From: Pseudomonadota bacterium
GTDB taxonomy: Bacteria > Pseudomonadota > Alphaproteobacteria > Rhizobiales > Rhizobiaceae
Direction: 5' to 3'
Assembly (NCBI GenBank): GCA_023387715.1
Contig: JAEWHQ010000039.1
Location: forward strand, 1 to 5,391
DNA: 5,391 nt
Numbering within the stretch: position 1 is the stretch's first letter; each line of letters begins with the position of its first letter. A program made the translations under genes and the position numbers. The notes under the pieces are model-generated. The model saw only the letters and a list, made by a program, of their open reading frames with translations, ran no database searches and had not been told where the DNA came from. Below, piece by piece: positions 1 through 5,391 of the stretch.

Positions 1-504
1 CTGTCCTTTCCAAATTTCTGGCTTGCAACCATGTTGGTGCTTGTTTTTGCCGTCAGCGTACAATGGCTGCCGCCAAGTGGTATGAACGGCTTTGAAAGCT
101 ACATCATGCCTGCTGTCACAATGGGCATCATCCTCACCGCCACCAATGTGCGGCTGGTACGCACCGCGATGCTCGAAACATTGCAATCACAATATATCAT
201 GGTCGCGCGCGCTAAAGGCTTGAGTGAAAACAAAGTTCTCTACAAACATGCCTTGCGCAATTGCGCTATTCCGTTGATCACTTATTTCGGCCTGCAATTT
301 GGCGGCCTTCTCGGCGGCATCGTGGTTGTTGAGCGCGTCTTCAGCTGGCCGGGCATGGGAACGCTGGCTTTTGATGCCGTTTCCAGCCGCGATTACCCAG
401 TATTGCAAGCTACCATCACCGTATTGTCGCTCCTGATTATCGGTGTCAATCTTCTGGTCGATATTGCCTATGGCCTTGTCGATCCACGCATCCGGACGGA
501 GTAG
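1..504 (+). CDS. DppB-type peptide ABC transporter permease, 5'-truncated
   Basis: This is the C-terminal 167 residues of an inner-membrane permease of the dipeptide/oligopeptide/nickel ABC importer family. The open frame runs back to base 1, so the gene begins outside the window. The methionine at base 31 is internal, because the preceding residues (SFPNFWLA) match the usual family segment ahead of a membrane helix. The cytoplasmic EAA loop that docks on the ATPase is clear: ARAKG is encoded at 205-219 and is followed by LSENKVLYKHALRN and IPLIT. Next come a glycine-rich helix, the family motif VERVFSWPGMG, a last hydrophobic helix and the typical ending VDIAYGLVDPRIR. The gene ends in TAG, and the partner permease starts 3 bases later. 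Family membership is secure. The exact substrate (dipeptide, oligopeptide or another peptide-like compound) cannot be read from the permease. Confidence 0.93.
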   Translation: MSFPNFWLATMLVLVFAVSVQWLPPSGMNGFESYIMPAVTMGIILTATNVRLVRTAMLETLQSQYIMVARAKGLSENKVLYKHALRNCAIPLITYFGLQFGGLLGGIVVVERVFSWPGMGTLAFDAVSSRDYPVLQATITVLSLLIIGVNLLVDIAYGLVDPRIRTE

Positions 505-507
505 AAA

Positions 508-1365
508 ATGGCCGCGAAAACTTCCTCTTCCCTGCTGTTCTCCCGCCTTTTCAGCCTTGAATTTATTTTAGGTGTCGGTCTTACAGCGATCATTTGTCTG
601 GCTGTATTATTTTCAGGCCTGCTGTTTCCAAACGGTGCCGATAAAATTGATCTGATGGCGCGCCTCACCCCGCCATTCACCAATATGGCACATATTTTCG
701 GCACCGATCCGCTTGGCCGTGACGTGCTGGCGCGCGTAGTCACAGGCGGTAAAATCTCGCTGATGGTCGGCTTCATCTCGGTGGCTGGCGCTGTTGTTTT
801 TGGCGTTTTAATGGGCTTGATTGCCGGTTATTACCGCGGCTTTTGGGATATGCTGGTGATGCGTTTTGCTGATGTGCAGCTGGCGCTTCCGTTCATCCTG
901 CTGGCCATTACCTTTATCGCCATTGTCGGCGGAGGTCTGGTCAATACCATTATCTTGCTGATTGTTTCGCAATGGGTGCAATATGCCCGCCTTGTGCGCG
1001 GCTCGGTTCTTGCACTGCGCGAGCGTGAATTTATTCTTTCCGCCCGTGCAATCGGTGTAAAAGACTGGCGCATTATTTTCCAGCATTTGCTGCCTAATCT
1101 GCTTGGCCCTGTTATCGTTTTGATGACACTCAATGTCGCCAATAATATTTTGCTGGAATCCAGCCTGACATTCTTAGGCCTCGGCGTTGATCCGACCATT
1201 CCAAGCTGGGGCGGTATGCTGGCTGATGGCCGCACCTATTTGCAAACCGCATGGTGGGTGAGTGTATTTCCGGGCTTAGCAATTTTGCTAACCGTTCTTG
1301 GTCTTAACCTTCTGGGCGACTGGCTGCGTGACAGCCTTGACCCGACAGGGAGAACATCACGATGA
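508..1365 (+). CDS. DppC-type peptide ABC transporter permease
   Basis: This is a complete 285-residue permease, the usual length for DppC/OppC-type subunits, which pair with the DppB-type subunit to form the membrane channel. The start at 508 is preceded by a purine-rich GGACGGAG about 6 bases upstream. A first hydrophobic helix lies near residues 19-40. The family signature FGTDPLGRDVLAR is at about 64-76, and the EAA loop at about 174-198 (EFILSARAIG onward, then HLLPN). FLGLGV begins at about 222 and PSWGGML at about 232. The C-terminus carries LNLLGDWLRDSLDPT, typical of the family. The 3-base gap behind the DppB-type gene and the ATGA overlap with the following peptidase indicate one transcript with translational coupling. 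The binding protein and ATPases are not in view. Substrate is not predictable from this sequence. Confidence 0.95.
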   Translation: MAAKTSSSLLFSRLFSLEFILGVGLTAIICLAVLFSGLLFPNGADKIDLMARLTPPFTNMAHIFGTDPLGRDVLARVVTGGKISLMVGFISVAGAVVFGVLMGLIAGYYRGFWDMLVMRFADVQLALPFILLAITFIAIVGGGLVNTIILLIVSQWVQYARLVRGSVLALREREFILSARAIGVKDWRIIFQHLLPNLLGPVIVLMTLNVANNILLESSLTFLGLGVDPTIPSWGGMLADGRTYLQTAWWVSVFPGLAILLTVLGLNLLGDWLRDSLDPTGRTSR

Positions 1366-3119
1366 CCACTATTTTCGAAAAAAGCTTTGAGCGCAGCATT
1401 GATCAGTTGCAGGCATTATGTGCCGATCCGGCGATGGAGGGTGCCACACTTGAAGCATGGCTTTTTGACGATAGACAAAGCCGTAAAGCAACAGAGAAAA
1501 AACTGCAAGCAATTGGCGTAAAAGCCAAATTGCACAGCGCCTATAAGCCGCTCGTGCATTTCTTTGTTGAGGATGTCGATTGTAGCACTTTATCAAAAGT
1601 GTCGATCGCTTATCCCGCCCACGAAGCTTGTGCGCCAAACCGCTTTTTGCTGGAAACCTATCCACTCACTAAACTGGCAGGCAGTGCAACTGTCGATTTT
1701 GCACCATCCGGCAAGCAAGATTTCATCTATTCGGTTGCGTTGACCTATCAGGATGGCCGCACAGAGAGCCACGAAATCTTTGCACCAAACCGTGTCCATC
1801 AGGATGCTGTCGGTGAAACGCTTTTATCGCCAACTGGCTGGTTAAAAATTACCCGTAAAGATGGCACCACATCAGAGCATTTTGAAACAGATTATGAAAA
1901 ACTGTTTCACGCAGGTATTGCCTCTGTCATCAACCATCCTTGGGGCGATAGCGAGCCGTATTTTGACGAGCTGAACATCTCGGTCCGCCTGCCGGCTCAG
2001 GATGAAAAACTGGACTATGCCGAAGAGGCGATCAGCCTGAGCGAAGCTTTGCACGAGGATTTTTATTTCTCGTTGCTGGAAGTTTTTCAGAAGAAATCAG
2101 GCCGTCCACTGGGTGATCGCGGGCTGCAACCAGGCCAAATTGTGTCGGAAATTACTTACGCAGATCAAAATCCATCGATCTGCATTACTCTTCGCCCGCT
2201 TTCGACCAAGAATGCGACTGGTGACAATCAAAAACTCGAAACCGCGCAAGCGCCTTTATATGCCGCGCAAATCAGTGATGAATTATCAGCACTCGGCGGC
2301 GAGGTTTTTGAAAGCAAATCCCGCTCAGGCCGCACAGTTCATGGCCGCTATATCAAAGGCAGCGATCAGCCAATGATTATCAGTGCTGGTCAACACGCCA
2401 ATGAAACAACCGGCGTTGTGGGTGCATTGCGTGCCGCACATCAGCTGAAAGCACGCGGCTCAGCGCATTTCACAATTTCGCCGCAAGAAAATCCGGACGG
2501 CTATGAGTTGCACCGCCGTCTATGTGCGAATAATCCAAAACATATGCACCATGCAGCACGTTATACGGCAATGGGTGATGATCTGGAATATCGCAGCGTT
2601 GAAAATAACGGCGATAAGCTCTGGGAAAAGGCTATCCGCCTGCAAGCCGAAAAGCTCACGAGCGCAAAACTACATGTGAATTTGCATGGTTATCCATCAC
2701 ATGAATGGACGCGCCCGCTTTCGGGTTATGTGCCGCGTGGTTTTGGCATGTGGACATTGCCAAAAGGTTTTTTTCTGATTGTCCGCCATCATAGTGAATG
2801 GGCACAGCAGTCAGAAGAACTGGTTGATCATGTCACCCGCCATTTAGCGTCTATTCCAGGGCTTGTTGATTATAATAATGCGCAAATTGCATTATTTGAA
2901 AAACATGCGGGCGAAACAGGCTTCCGTATCATCAACGGCTTTCCATGCCTGATTAGCGTGGATGACCGTCATATGGTGCCAATGACGCTGATCACCGAAT
3001 ATCCGGATGAGACCATTTATGGTGATGATTTCATCCGTGGTCATACAGCACAAATGGAAACAGTGCTATCAGCCTATGAAGCGCTGCAAAATTTAGCGGC
3101 AAAGCAATTGCTGGTATAA
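1362..3119 (+). CDS. M14-like zinc (carboxy)peptidase linked to a peptide transporter
   Basis: This is a 585-residue protein whose C-terminal half looks like a zinc peptidase of the M14 (carboxypeptidase A-like) clan. Candidate zinc ligands are H345 and E348 in GQHANETTG and H442 in VNLHGYPSHEW. NPDGY at 377-381 matches the M14 substrate-pocket region, and E546 in ITEYPDE is the candidate catalytic base. The asparagine-arginine pair that anchors the C-terminal carboxylate in classical carboxypeptidases is not obvious after NPDG, so it could be an amidase or an unusual peptidase. Residues 1 to about 320 are an accessory region I cannot assign. No signal peptide or membrane helix is visible, so a cytoplasmic location is inferred. 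The ATG overlaps the stop of the upstream permease gene (ATGA), with GGGAG 9 bases ahead. Translation coupled to the importer suggests it processes the imported compound. A terminator follows directly. Confidence 0.82.
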   Translation: MTTIFEKSFERSIDQLQALCADPAMEGATLEAWLFDDRQSRKATEKKLQAIGVKAKLHSAYKPLVHFFVEDVDCSTLSKVSIAYPAHEACAPNRFLLETYPLTKLAGSATVDFAPSGKQDFIYSVALTYQDGRTESHEIFAPNRVHQDAVGETLLSPTGWLKITRKDGTTSEHFETDYEKLFHAGIASVINHPWGDSEPYFDELNISVRLPAQDEKLDYAEEAISLSEALHEDFYFSLLEVFQKKSGRPLGDRGLQPGQIVSEITYADQNPSICITLRPLSTKNATGDNQKLETAQAPLYAAQISDELSALGGEVFESKSRSGRTVHGRYIKGSDQPMIISAGQHANETTGVVGALRAAHQLKARGSAHFTISPQENPDGYELHRRLCANNPKHMHHAARYTAMGDDLEYRSVENNGDKLWEKAIRLQAEKLTSAKLHVNLHGYPSHEWTRPLSGYVPRGFGMWTLPKGFFLIVRHHSEWAQQSEELVDHVTRHLASIPGLVDYNNAQIALFEKHAGETGFRIINGFPCLISVDDRHMVPMTLITEYPDETIYGDDFIRGHTAQMETVLSAYEALQNLAAKQLLV

Positions 3120-3125
3120 TTTTAA

Positions 3126-3158
3126 AGGCGCTTGGGTTTTTCCCAAGCGCTTATTTTA
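3126..3158 (+). terminator. Rho-independent terminator of the transporter-peptidase operon
   Basis: A perfect 9-bp GC-rich stem (GCGCTTGGG at 3128-3136 and CCCAAGCGC at 3142-3150) encloses a five-T loop. A G-T and an A-T pair extend it outward. It is followed on the + strand by TTATTTTA. It starts 6 bases after the peptidase stop codon. The mscS gene converges from the right and its stop lies at the edge of the T-tail. On the - strand the stem is followed by a weaker TTTAAAATTAT tract, so it may also terminate mscS transcription. Confidence 0.88.
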
Positions 3159-3998
3159 TAGTTGTTTTTGGTGATACATTACCTGCGGATAAGGGATGGT
3201 AATTCCGTTTGCATCAAATGATTTTTTCACCAATTCAACAGTTCTGCGACTGACAGTCCAATATTCATCAGCATCAATCCAATAGCGACAATTTAAAATC
3301 ACAGCACTTTCAGCTAACTCTGCCACAAAATAAATTGGCTCGGGGAGGGGCAAAACGCCTTTTTGAGAAGTAATAGCTGCTTTAATGAGATTAAATGCCT
3401 CCTGCACATTATCCTTATAACTAATGCGTATCTGGAAATCGTGCATACGCATATTTATACGGCTGTAATTCGTAATAGGCGTATTCCATAAGACAGAGTT
3501 TGGAACTACAACAGACAGACCATCATACGTTGTCAATTCTGATGTAAACAGATCAATTTCTTTCACTGTTCCAGCTACTGAACTAGTCGAAATGTAGTCC
3601 CCCACCCCAAATGGTCGCAGAATAAGCAACATCAGTCCGGCCGCAATATTTTGTAATGTTCCCTGTAGTGCCAAACCGATAGCTAAACCAACCGCGCCTA
3701 GAGCCGCAAGAATGGAGGCAGTTTGAATTCCAAATTGCCCTAGAACCATAACAAGGACAAGCATCAACGTGGCATAACGAATAAACTGGCTGAGAAACCC
3801 TGTCAGGGTTGCATCCATACCATGAATTTTAACCAATGATTTTCTGACTAACTTTTCCAGATAGCCGGCAATCATCCAACCCAAAAAAAGGATGAGAACA
3901 GCACCAATGACAGAGAATGCGTAGGTGACCAACAAATCAGAAATTTGTAAAAATATCTCGTTCGTATTGGAAATAAACTGCTGTGTTTGCTCGCGCAT
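3156..3998 (-). CDS. mscS: MscS family small-conductance mechanosensitive channel
   Basis: This 280-residue protein is close to the length of E. coli MscS (286). It opens under membrane tension to release solutes during hypo-osmotic shock and sits in the inner membrane as a heptamer, as known for the family. Hydrophobic helices lie at about 22-47 and 70-90. The pore helix at about 93-128 carries the hallmark run ALGAVGLAIGLALQG followed by NIAAG and RPFGVGD. L105, L109 and G113 fall where the E. coli pore-seal leucines and the helix kink occur. The beta domain contains AGTVKEIDLF and VVVPNSVLWN, and the C-terminus has NGITIPYPQ, all typical. It lacks the large N-terminal extensions of MscK/MscM types. 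It converges on the peptidase operon and is more AT-rich than the permease genes. The nearest strong ribosome-site-like AGGAG is too far from the ATG for a normal site. Confidence 0.95.
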   Translation of the reverse strand: MREQTQQFISNTNEIFLQISDLLVTYAFSVIGAVLILFLGWMIAGYLEKLVRKSLVKIHGMDATLTGFLSQFIRYATLMLVLVMVLGQFGIQTASILAALGAVGLAIGLALQGTLQNIAAGLMLLILRPFGVGDYISTSSVAGTVKEIDLFTSELTTYDGLSVVVPNSVLWNTPITNYSRINMRMHDFQIRISYKDNVQEAFNLIKAAITSQKGVLPLPEPIYFVAELAESAVILNCRYWIDADEYWTVSRRTVELVKKSFDANGITIPYPQVMYHQKQL

Positions 3999-4122
3999 AA
4001 TTTCTAACCAGTGTTTTTTGAAGTTTCTCCTGAAGCAAATAGATCGAAAGTTAACAAAGCGCTAATCATTAATATTTTTTATTTTTTATAGATTAAAATT
4101 ACGAAGTATATGCGCTGAAAAA

Positions 4123-4164
4123 TAAATCTCATGTACGGTCATCGCTCAATAAGGATGAGATTTA
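4123..4164 (-). repeat. Perfect 10-bp inverted repeat with T-tract on the - strand
   Basis: TAAATCTCAT at 4123-4132 is exactly complementary to ATGAGATTTA at 4155-4164, with a 22-base spacer. On the - strand the second arm is followed by a short T-run (TTTTTC), so a weak terminator for transcription coming from the regulator gene is possible. The stem is AT-rich and the loop long, which is unlike a strong terminator. A protein-binding site or a structured 5' leader of mscS are alternatives. The repeat itself is certain but its role is open. Confidence 0.5.
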
Positions 4165-4301
4165 CAAATTCATCATCAGCGGTAATAATCAATGTATCCG
4201 CATGCCGGAATAAAGAGACGCATAAATAAACTGCAAAAAATCCTATAAATTTAAGTCACTGTAAAATAGTCACGATTTCGCAAAGTATTTGTGCCATAAT
4301 A

Positions 4302-4318
4302 TCTGCATTGCATGCAGA
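4302..4318 (-). terminator. Short hairpin directly after the regulator stop, weak terminator candidate
   Basis: A 7-bp perfect stem (TCTGCAT and ATGCAGA) with a 3-base loop starts at the base next to the TAG stop of the Lrp/AsnC gene. On the - strand it is followed by TATTATGG, which is only mildly T-rich. Position favours a 3'-end role such as weak termination or transcript protection. The short stem and poor T-tail keep confidence low. Confidence 0.3.
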
Positions 4319-4786
4319 CTAAATCTCAATCGGAAATGTGAAACCGGCTTTAACACGATCCATGACAACCATCGTTTTAAAGCCTTTAATGTCATGGTTT
4401 TCATAGAAAAACCTGCGCGTAAAAGCTTCATAATCCTCCATATCTTTGGTCGTAATGACGAGGATGAAGTCCGCATCGCCTGTCACATAATAACCGATCA
4501 TCACCTCTTTGGTTGCCCTAATAGCCGCCTTAAAACGGTCAACAATATCCGCGCGCTCACGCTCTAATGAAACCAGTACAATCATGGTGATATTACGCCC
4601 GACCGCCTTGGGCGAAACGATCGAAACATCGCCTTCAATAACGCCTTCTTCACGCAAACGCTTCAGCCGCCGCTGACACGCCGTTGGTGACAAATGCACG
4701 ATCTGTGCGAGTTCTTCGGATGTCAGACGATTGTTCTTCTGTACGGCATCCAGCAAGGCGCGATCAGCTCTATCAAGGGTCGTCAT
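4319..4786 (-). CDS. Lrp/AsnC family transcriptional regulator
   Basis: This 155-residue DNA-binding protein is within the usual size of Lrp/AsnC regulators. The N-terminal winged helix-turn-helix opens with LDRADRALLDAVQKNNRLT. It continues with the first helix of the motif at about 22-30 and a recognition helix at about 33-45 (SPTACQRRLKRLREEGVIEG, a very typical run). The C-terminal RAM domain, which mediates dimer/octamer assembly and amino-acid sensing, spans about 65-150 and includes the signature GYYVTGDADFILVI. The start at 4786 is supported by AGGA 7 bases upstream. It is divergent from a GabD-like dehydrogenase, with 121 bp between the two starts, the classic layout for a local regulator of an adjacent catabolic gene. 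Autoregulation and control of the dehydrogenase are inferred from this layout and the repeats between the genes. The effector is unknown. Confidence 0.94.
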   Translation of the reverse strand: MTTLDRADRALLDAVQKNNRLTSEELAQIVHLSPTACQRRLKRLREEGVIEGDVSIVSPKAVGRNITMIVLVSLERERADIVDRFKAAIRATKEVMIGYYVTGDADFILVITTKDMEDYEAFTRRFFYENHDIKGFKTMVVMDRVKAGFTFPIEI

Positions 4787-4810
4787 GCATAAATCCTGCT
4801 TTGATTAATT

Positions 4811-4826
4811 TAAATACGCATATTTA
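4811..4826. promoter_or_regulatory. 16-bp dyad, candidate Lrp-type operator
   Basis: The arms TAAATA and TATTTA are perfectly complementary around a CGCA centre. Length (15-16 bp), AT-rich flanks and position between divergent genes fit a site for a dimer of an Lrp/AsnC regulator. It contains one of the phased GCATA copies. Binding by the adjacent regulator is inferred. Confidence 0.5.
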
Positions 4827-4827
4827 C

Positions 4828-4841
4828 TGCGTTAGAACGCA
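4828..4841. promoter_or_regulatory. 14-bp dyad TGCGTT-ag-AACGCA, second candidate operator
   Basis: Six-base perfect arms flank a 2-base centre. The right arm overlaps the third GCATA copy, and the site lies 1 base after the first dyad, with centres 16 bp apart. It may be a second half of a composite operator or an independent site for another regulator. Confidence 0.4.
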
Positions 4842-4895
4842 TATCTTCGCATAAATTCAATCATGAAGCGCAATTAAGCTTGTGTAAACCCCAAC

Positions 4896-4900
4896 CGGAG
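4896..4900 (+). promoter_or_regulatory. Ribosome binding site fixing the gabD-like start
   Basis: CGGAG lies 7 bases before the ATG at 4908. This normal spacing supports that start, and the protein begins about 20 residues before its first conserved segment (HRAFLNGTW). Confidence 0.7.
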
Positions 4901-4907
4901 TTCACGC

Positions 4908-5391
4908 ATGAAAAACCTTTCCTCTGCCGCGCTTAAAAACCTACGGCGTCCTGATCTGATCGAGCACCGTGCATTTCTAAACGGGACATGGGTAACACGC
5001 GATAGCACGACAGATGTTATCGACCCCGCCACCAATGAACATCTTATCTCTGTCACTGCCTGCTCTCTTGAAGATGCATCCATCGCCATTGAGAATGCCA
5101 AGAAAGCCTTTGTGCAATGGCGCACAAAACTTGCCATTGAACGTGGCGTGATACTCCGCCAATGGGCTGCACTCATGCGTGAGAACGCAACTGATCTGGC
5201 AACCATTATGACCGTCGAACAGGGCAAACCGCTGGCTGAATCTTTAGGCGAAATTTCTTATGGCGCCGGTTTTCTGGATTGGTTCGCAGCTGAAGGCGAG
5301 CGTGCCTATGGTGAAACCATTCCAAGCCATCTGGCACATAGCCGCCTCTCCGTTCAGATGCAGCCGCTTGGCGTGACCGTTGCCATAACCC
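4908..5391 (+). CDS. gabD: NAD(P)-dependent succinate-semialdehyde dehydrogenase-like (GabD-type), 3'-truncated
   Basis: These are the first 161 residues of an aldehyde dehydrogenase, cut by the right window edge. Enzymes of this type oxidise succinate semialdehyde to succinate in the cytoplasm, the last step of GABA breakdown. The segment opens with LIEHRAFLNGTW, then DPATNEHLISV, and an A-x-W-R region before RGVILRQWAALM. The strongest GabD likeness is EQGKPLAESLGEISYGAGFLDWFAAEG from about residue 104, followed by RAYGETIPSH and finally QPLGVTVAIT, just before the expected cofactor-binding PWNFP. The catalytic cysteine and glutamate lie outside the window. The start is supported by CGGAG 7 bases upstream. 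The divergent Lrp/AsnC regulator fits control of amino-acid-derived catabolism. A related semialdehyde dehydrogenase (for example glutarate semialdehyde) cannot be excluded from this part alone. Confidence 0.88.
   Translation, partial: MKNLSSAALKNLRRPDLIEHRAFLNGTWVTRDSTTDVIDPATNEHLISVTACSLEDASIAIENAKKAFVQWRTKLAIERGVILRQWAALMRENATDLATIMTVEQGKPLAESLGEISYGAGFLDWFAAEGERAYGETIPSHLAHSRLSVQMQPLGVTVAIT

Larger units (their letters stand above)
3999..4318. other. AT-rich intergenic region upstream of mscS, no convincing gene
   Basis: About 320 bases separate the mscS start from the regulator stop, both on the - strand, so this region should hold the mscS promoter and the 3' end of the regulator transcript. 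It is strongly AT-rich, with a T-rich run near 4075-4090 that reads TATAAAAAATAAAAAAT on the - strand. I could not fix a confident -35/-10 pair. The structured elements seen are a 10-bp inverted repeat (4123-4164) and a hairpin next to the regulator stop (4302-4318). A 32-codon frame at 4131-4229 (+) lacks a ribosome binding site and is not called. No tRNA or known riboswitch pattern was recognised. Confidence 0.6.
4787..4907. promoter_or_regulatory. Divergent promoter/operator region between the regulator and gabD-like gene
   Basis: This 121-bp region must carry both divergent promoters. Four same-strand copies of GCATA begin at 4787, 4818, 4839 and 4849, spaced 31, 21 and 10 bp, close to three, two and one DNA turns. 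Two dyads lie side by side: TAAATA-cgca-TATTTA at 4811-4826 and TGCGTT-ag-AACGCA at 4828-4841. Lrp-type proteins bind as multimers to phased AT-rich degenerate dyads, so this is the likely operator. A possible - strand promoter is TTGAAT (4860-4855) with TTCTAA (4837-4832) at 17-bp spacing, overlapping the repeats. It is a weak match. No + strand promoter could be fixed. Confidence 0.7.

Noticed and set aside
3446..3457. TACGCATATTTA inside mscS, identical over 12 bases to part of the operator at 4815-4826
   Set aside because: It lies in coding sequence of a conserved protein and lacks the complete dyad. A 12-base match in AT-rich sequence can arise by chance.
4218..4227. ACGCATAAAT in the mscS upstream gap, like the repeat copies near the regulator start
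   Set aside because: It is a single copy about 560 bp from the array with no phased partner nearby. A distant operator is conceivable but unsupported.
4131..4229. A 32-codon + strand reading frame in the gap upstream of mscS
   Set aside because: It has no ribosome binding site, an unremarkable composition, and overlaps the inverted repeat. Nothing supports translation.
4254..4273. Direct repeat AGTCAC twice, 14 bases apart
   Set aside because: A six-base repeat in a low-complexity gap is too short to interpret, and it is not tied to a promoter or gene end.
4289..4567. A 92-codon + strand frame antisense to the Lrp/AsnC gene
   Set aside because: It overlaps a clearly recognisable regulator on the other strand and its protein resembles nothing known to me. 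It is a shadow frame.
4874..5227. - strand frames across the start of the GabD-like gene
   Set aside because: The + strand encodes an unmistakable aldehyde dehydrogenase N-terminus with a proper ribosome binding site. The reverse frames are shadows.

Overview
The window looks like a chromosomal segment of a Gram-negative proteobacterium. The best guess is an alphaproteobacterium of the Brucella/Ochrobactrum type. This rests on overall resemblance of the dipeptide-transporter permeases, the Lrp-type regulator and the GabD-like dehydrogenase, on moderate GC (about half in the transporter genes, lower elsewhere), and on tight operon packing. It is an impression, not a sequence-search result. There are six protein genes, two of them cut by the window edges. 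I see no tRNA, rRNA, CRISPR array, insertion sequence or phage gene.

Left block (1-3158, + strand): the 3' end of an operon. It holds a DppB-type permease (5' end missing), a DppC-type permease starting 3 bases after it, and a 585-residue M14-like zinc peptidase whose ATG overlaps the permease stop (ATGA). A strong stem-loop with a T-rich tail follows the peptidase and closes the operon. The solute-binding protein and the two ATPases expected for such a transporter are not visible and may lie upstream. The peptidase has no signal peptide, so the simplest model is that the transporter imports a peptide or peptide-like compound and the peptidase trims it in the cytoplasm.

Middle block (3156-4318, - strand plus a long AT-rich gap): a compact MscS mechanosensitive channel gene that converges on the operon terminator, followed by about 320 bases without a convincing gene. 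The gap holds a perfect 10-bp inverted repeat and a small hairpin directly after the next gene. This block is more AT-rich than the left block.

Right block (4319-5391): a divergent pair. An Lrp/AsnC-family regulator (- strand) and the first 161 codons of a GabD-like succinate-semialdehyde dehydrogenase (+ strand) share a 121-bp intergenic region. That region holds four same-strand GCATA repeats at 31, 21 and 10 bp spacing (about three, two and one helical turns) and two adjacent dyads. It looks like an operator array for the Lrp-type regulator, which probably controls both itself and the dehydrogenase in GABA or amino-acid catabolism. No wholly new system is evident. The most original points are the phased operator array and the transporter-linked M14-like peptidase with a large unassigned N-terminal half.
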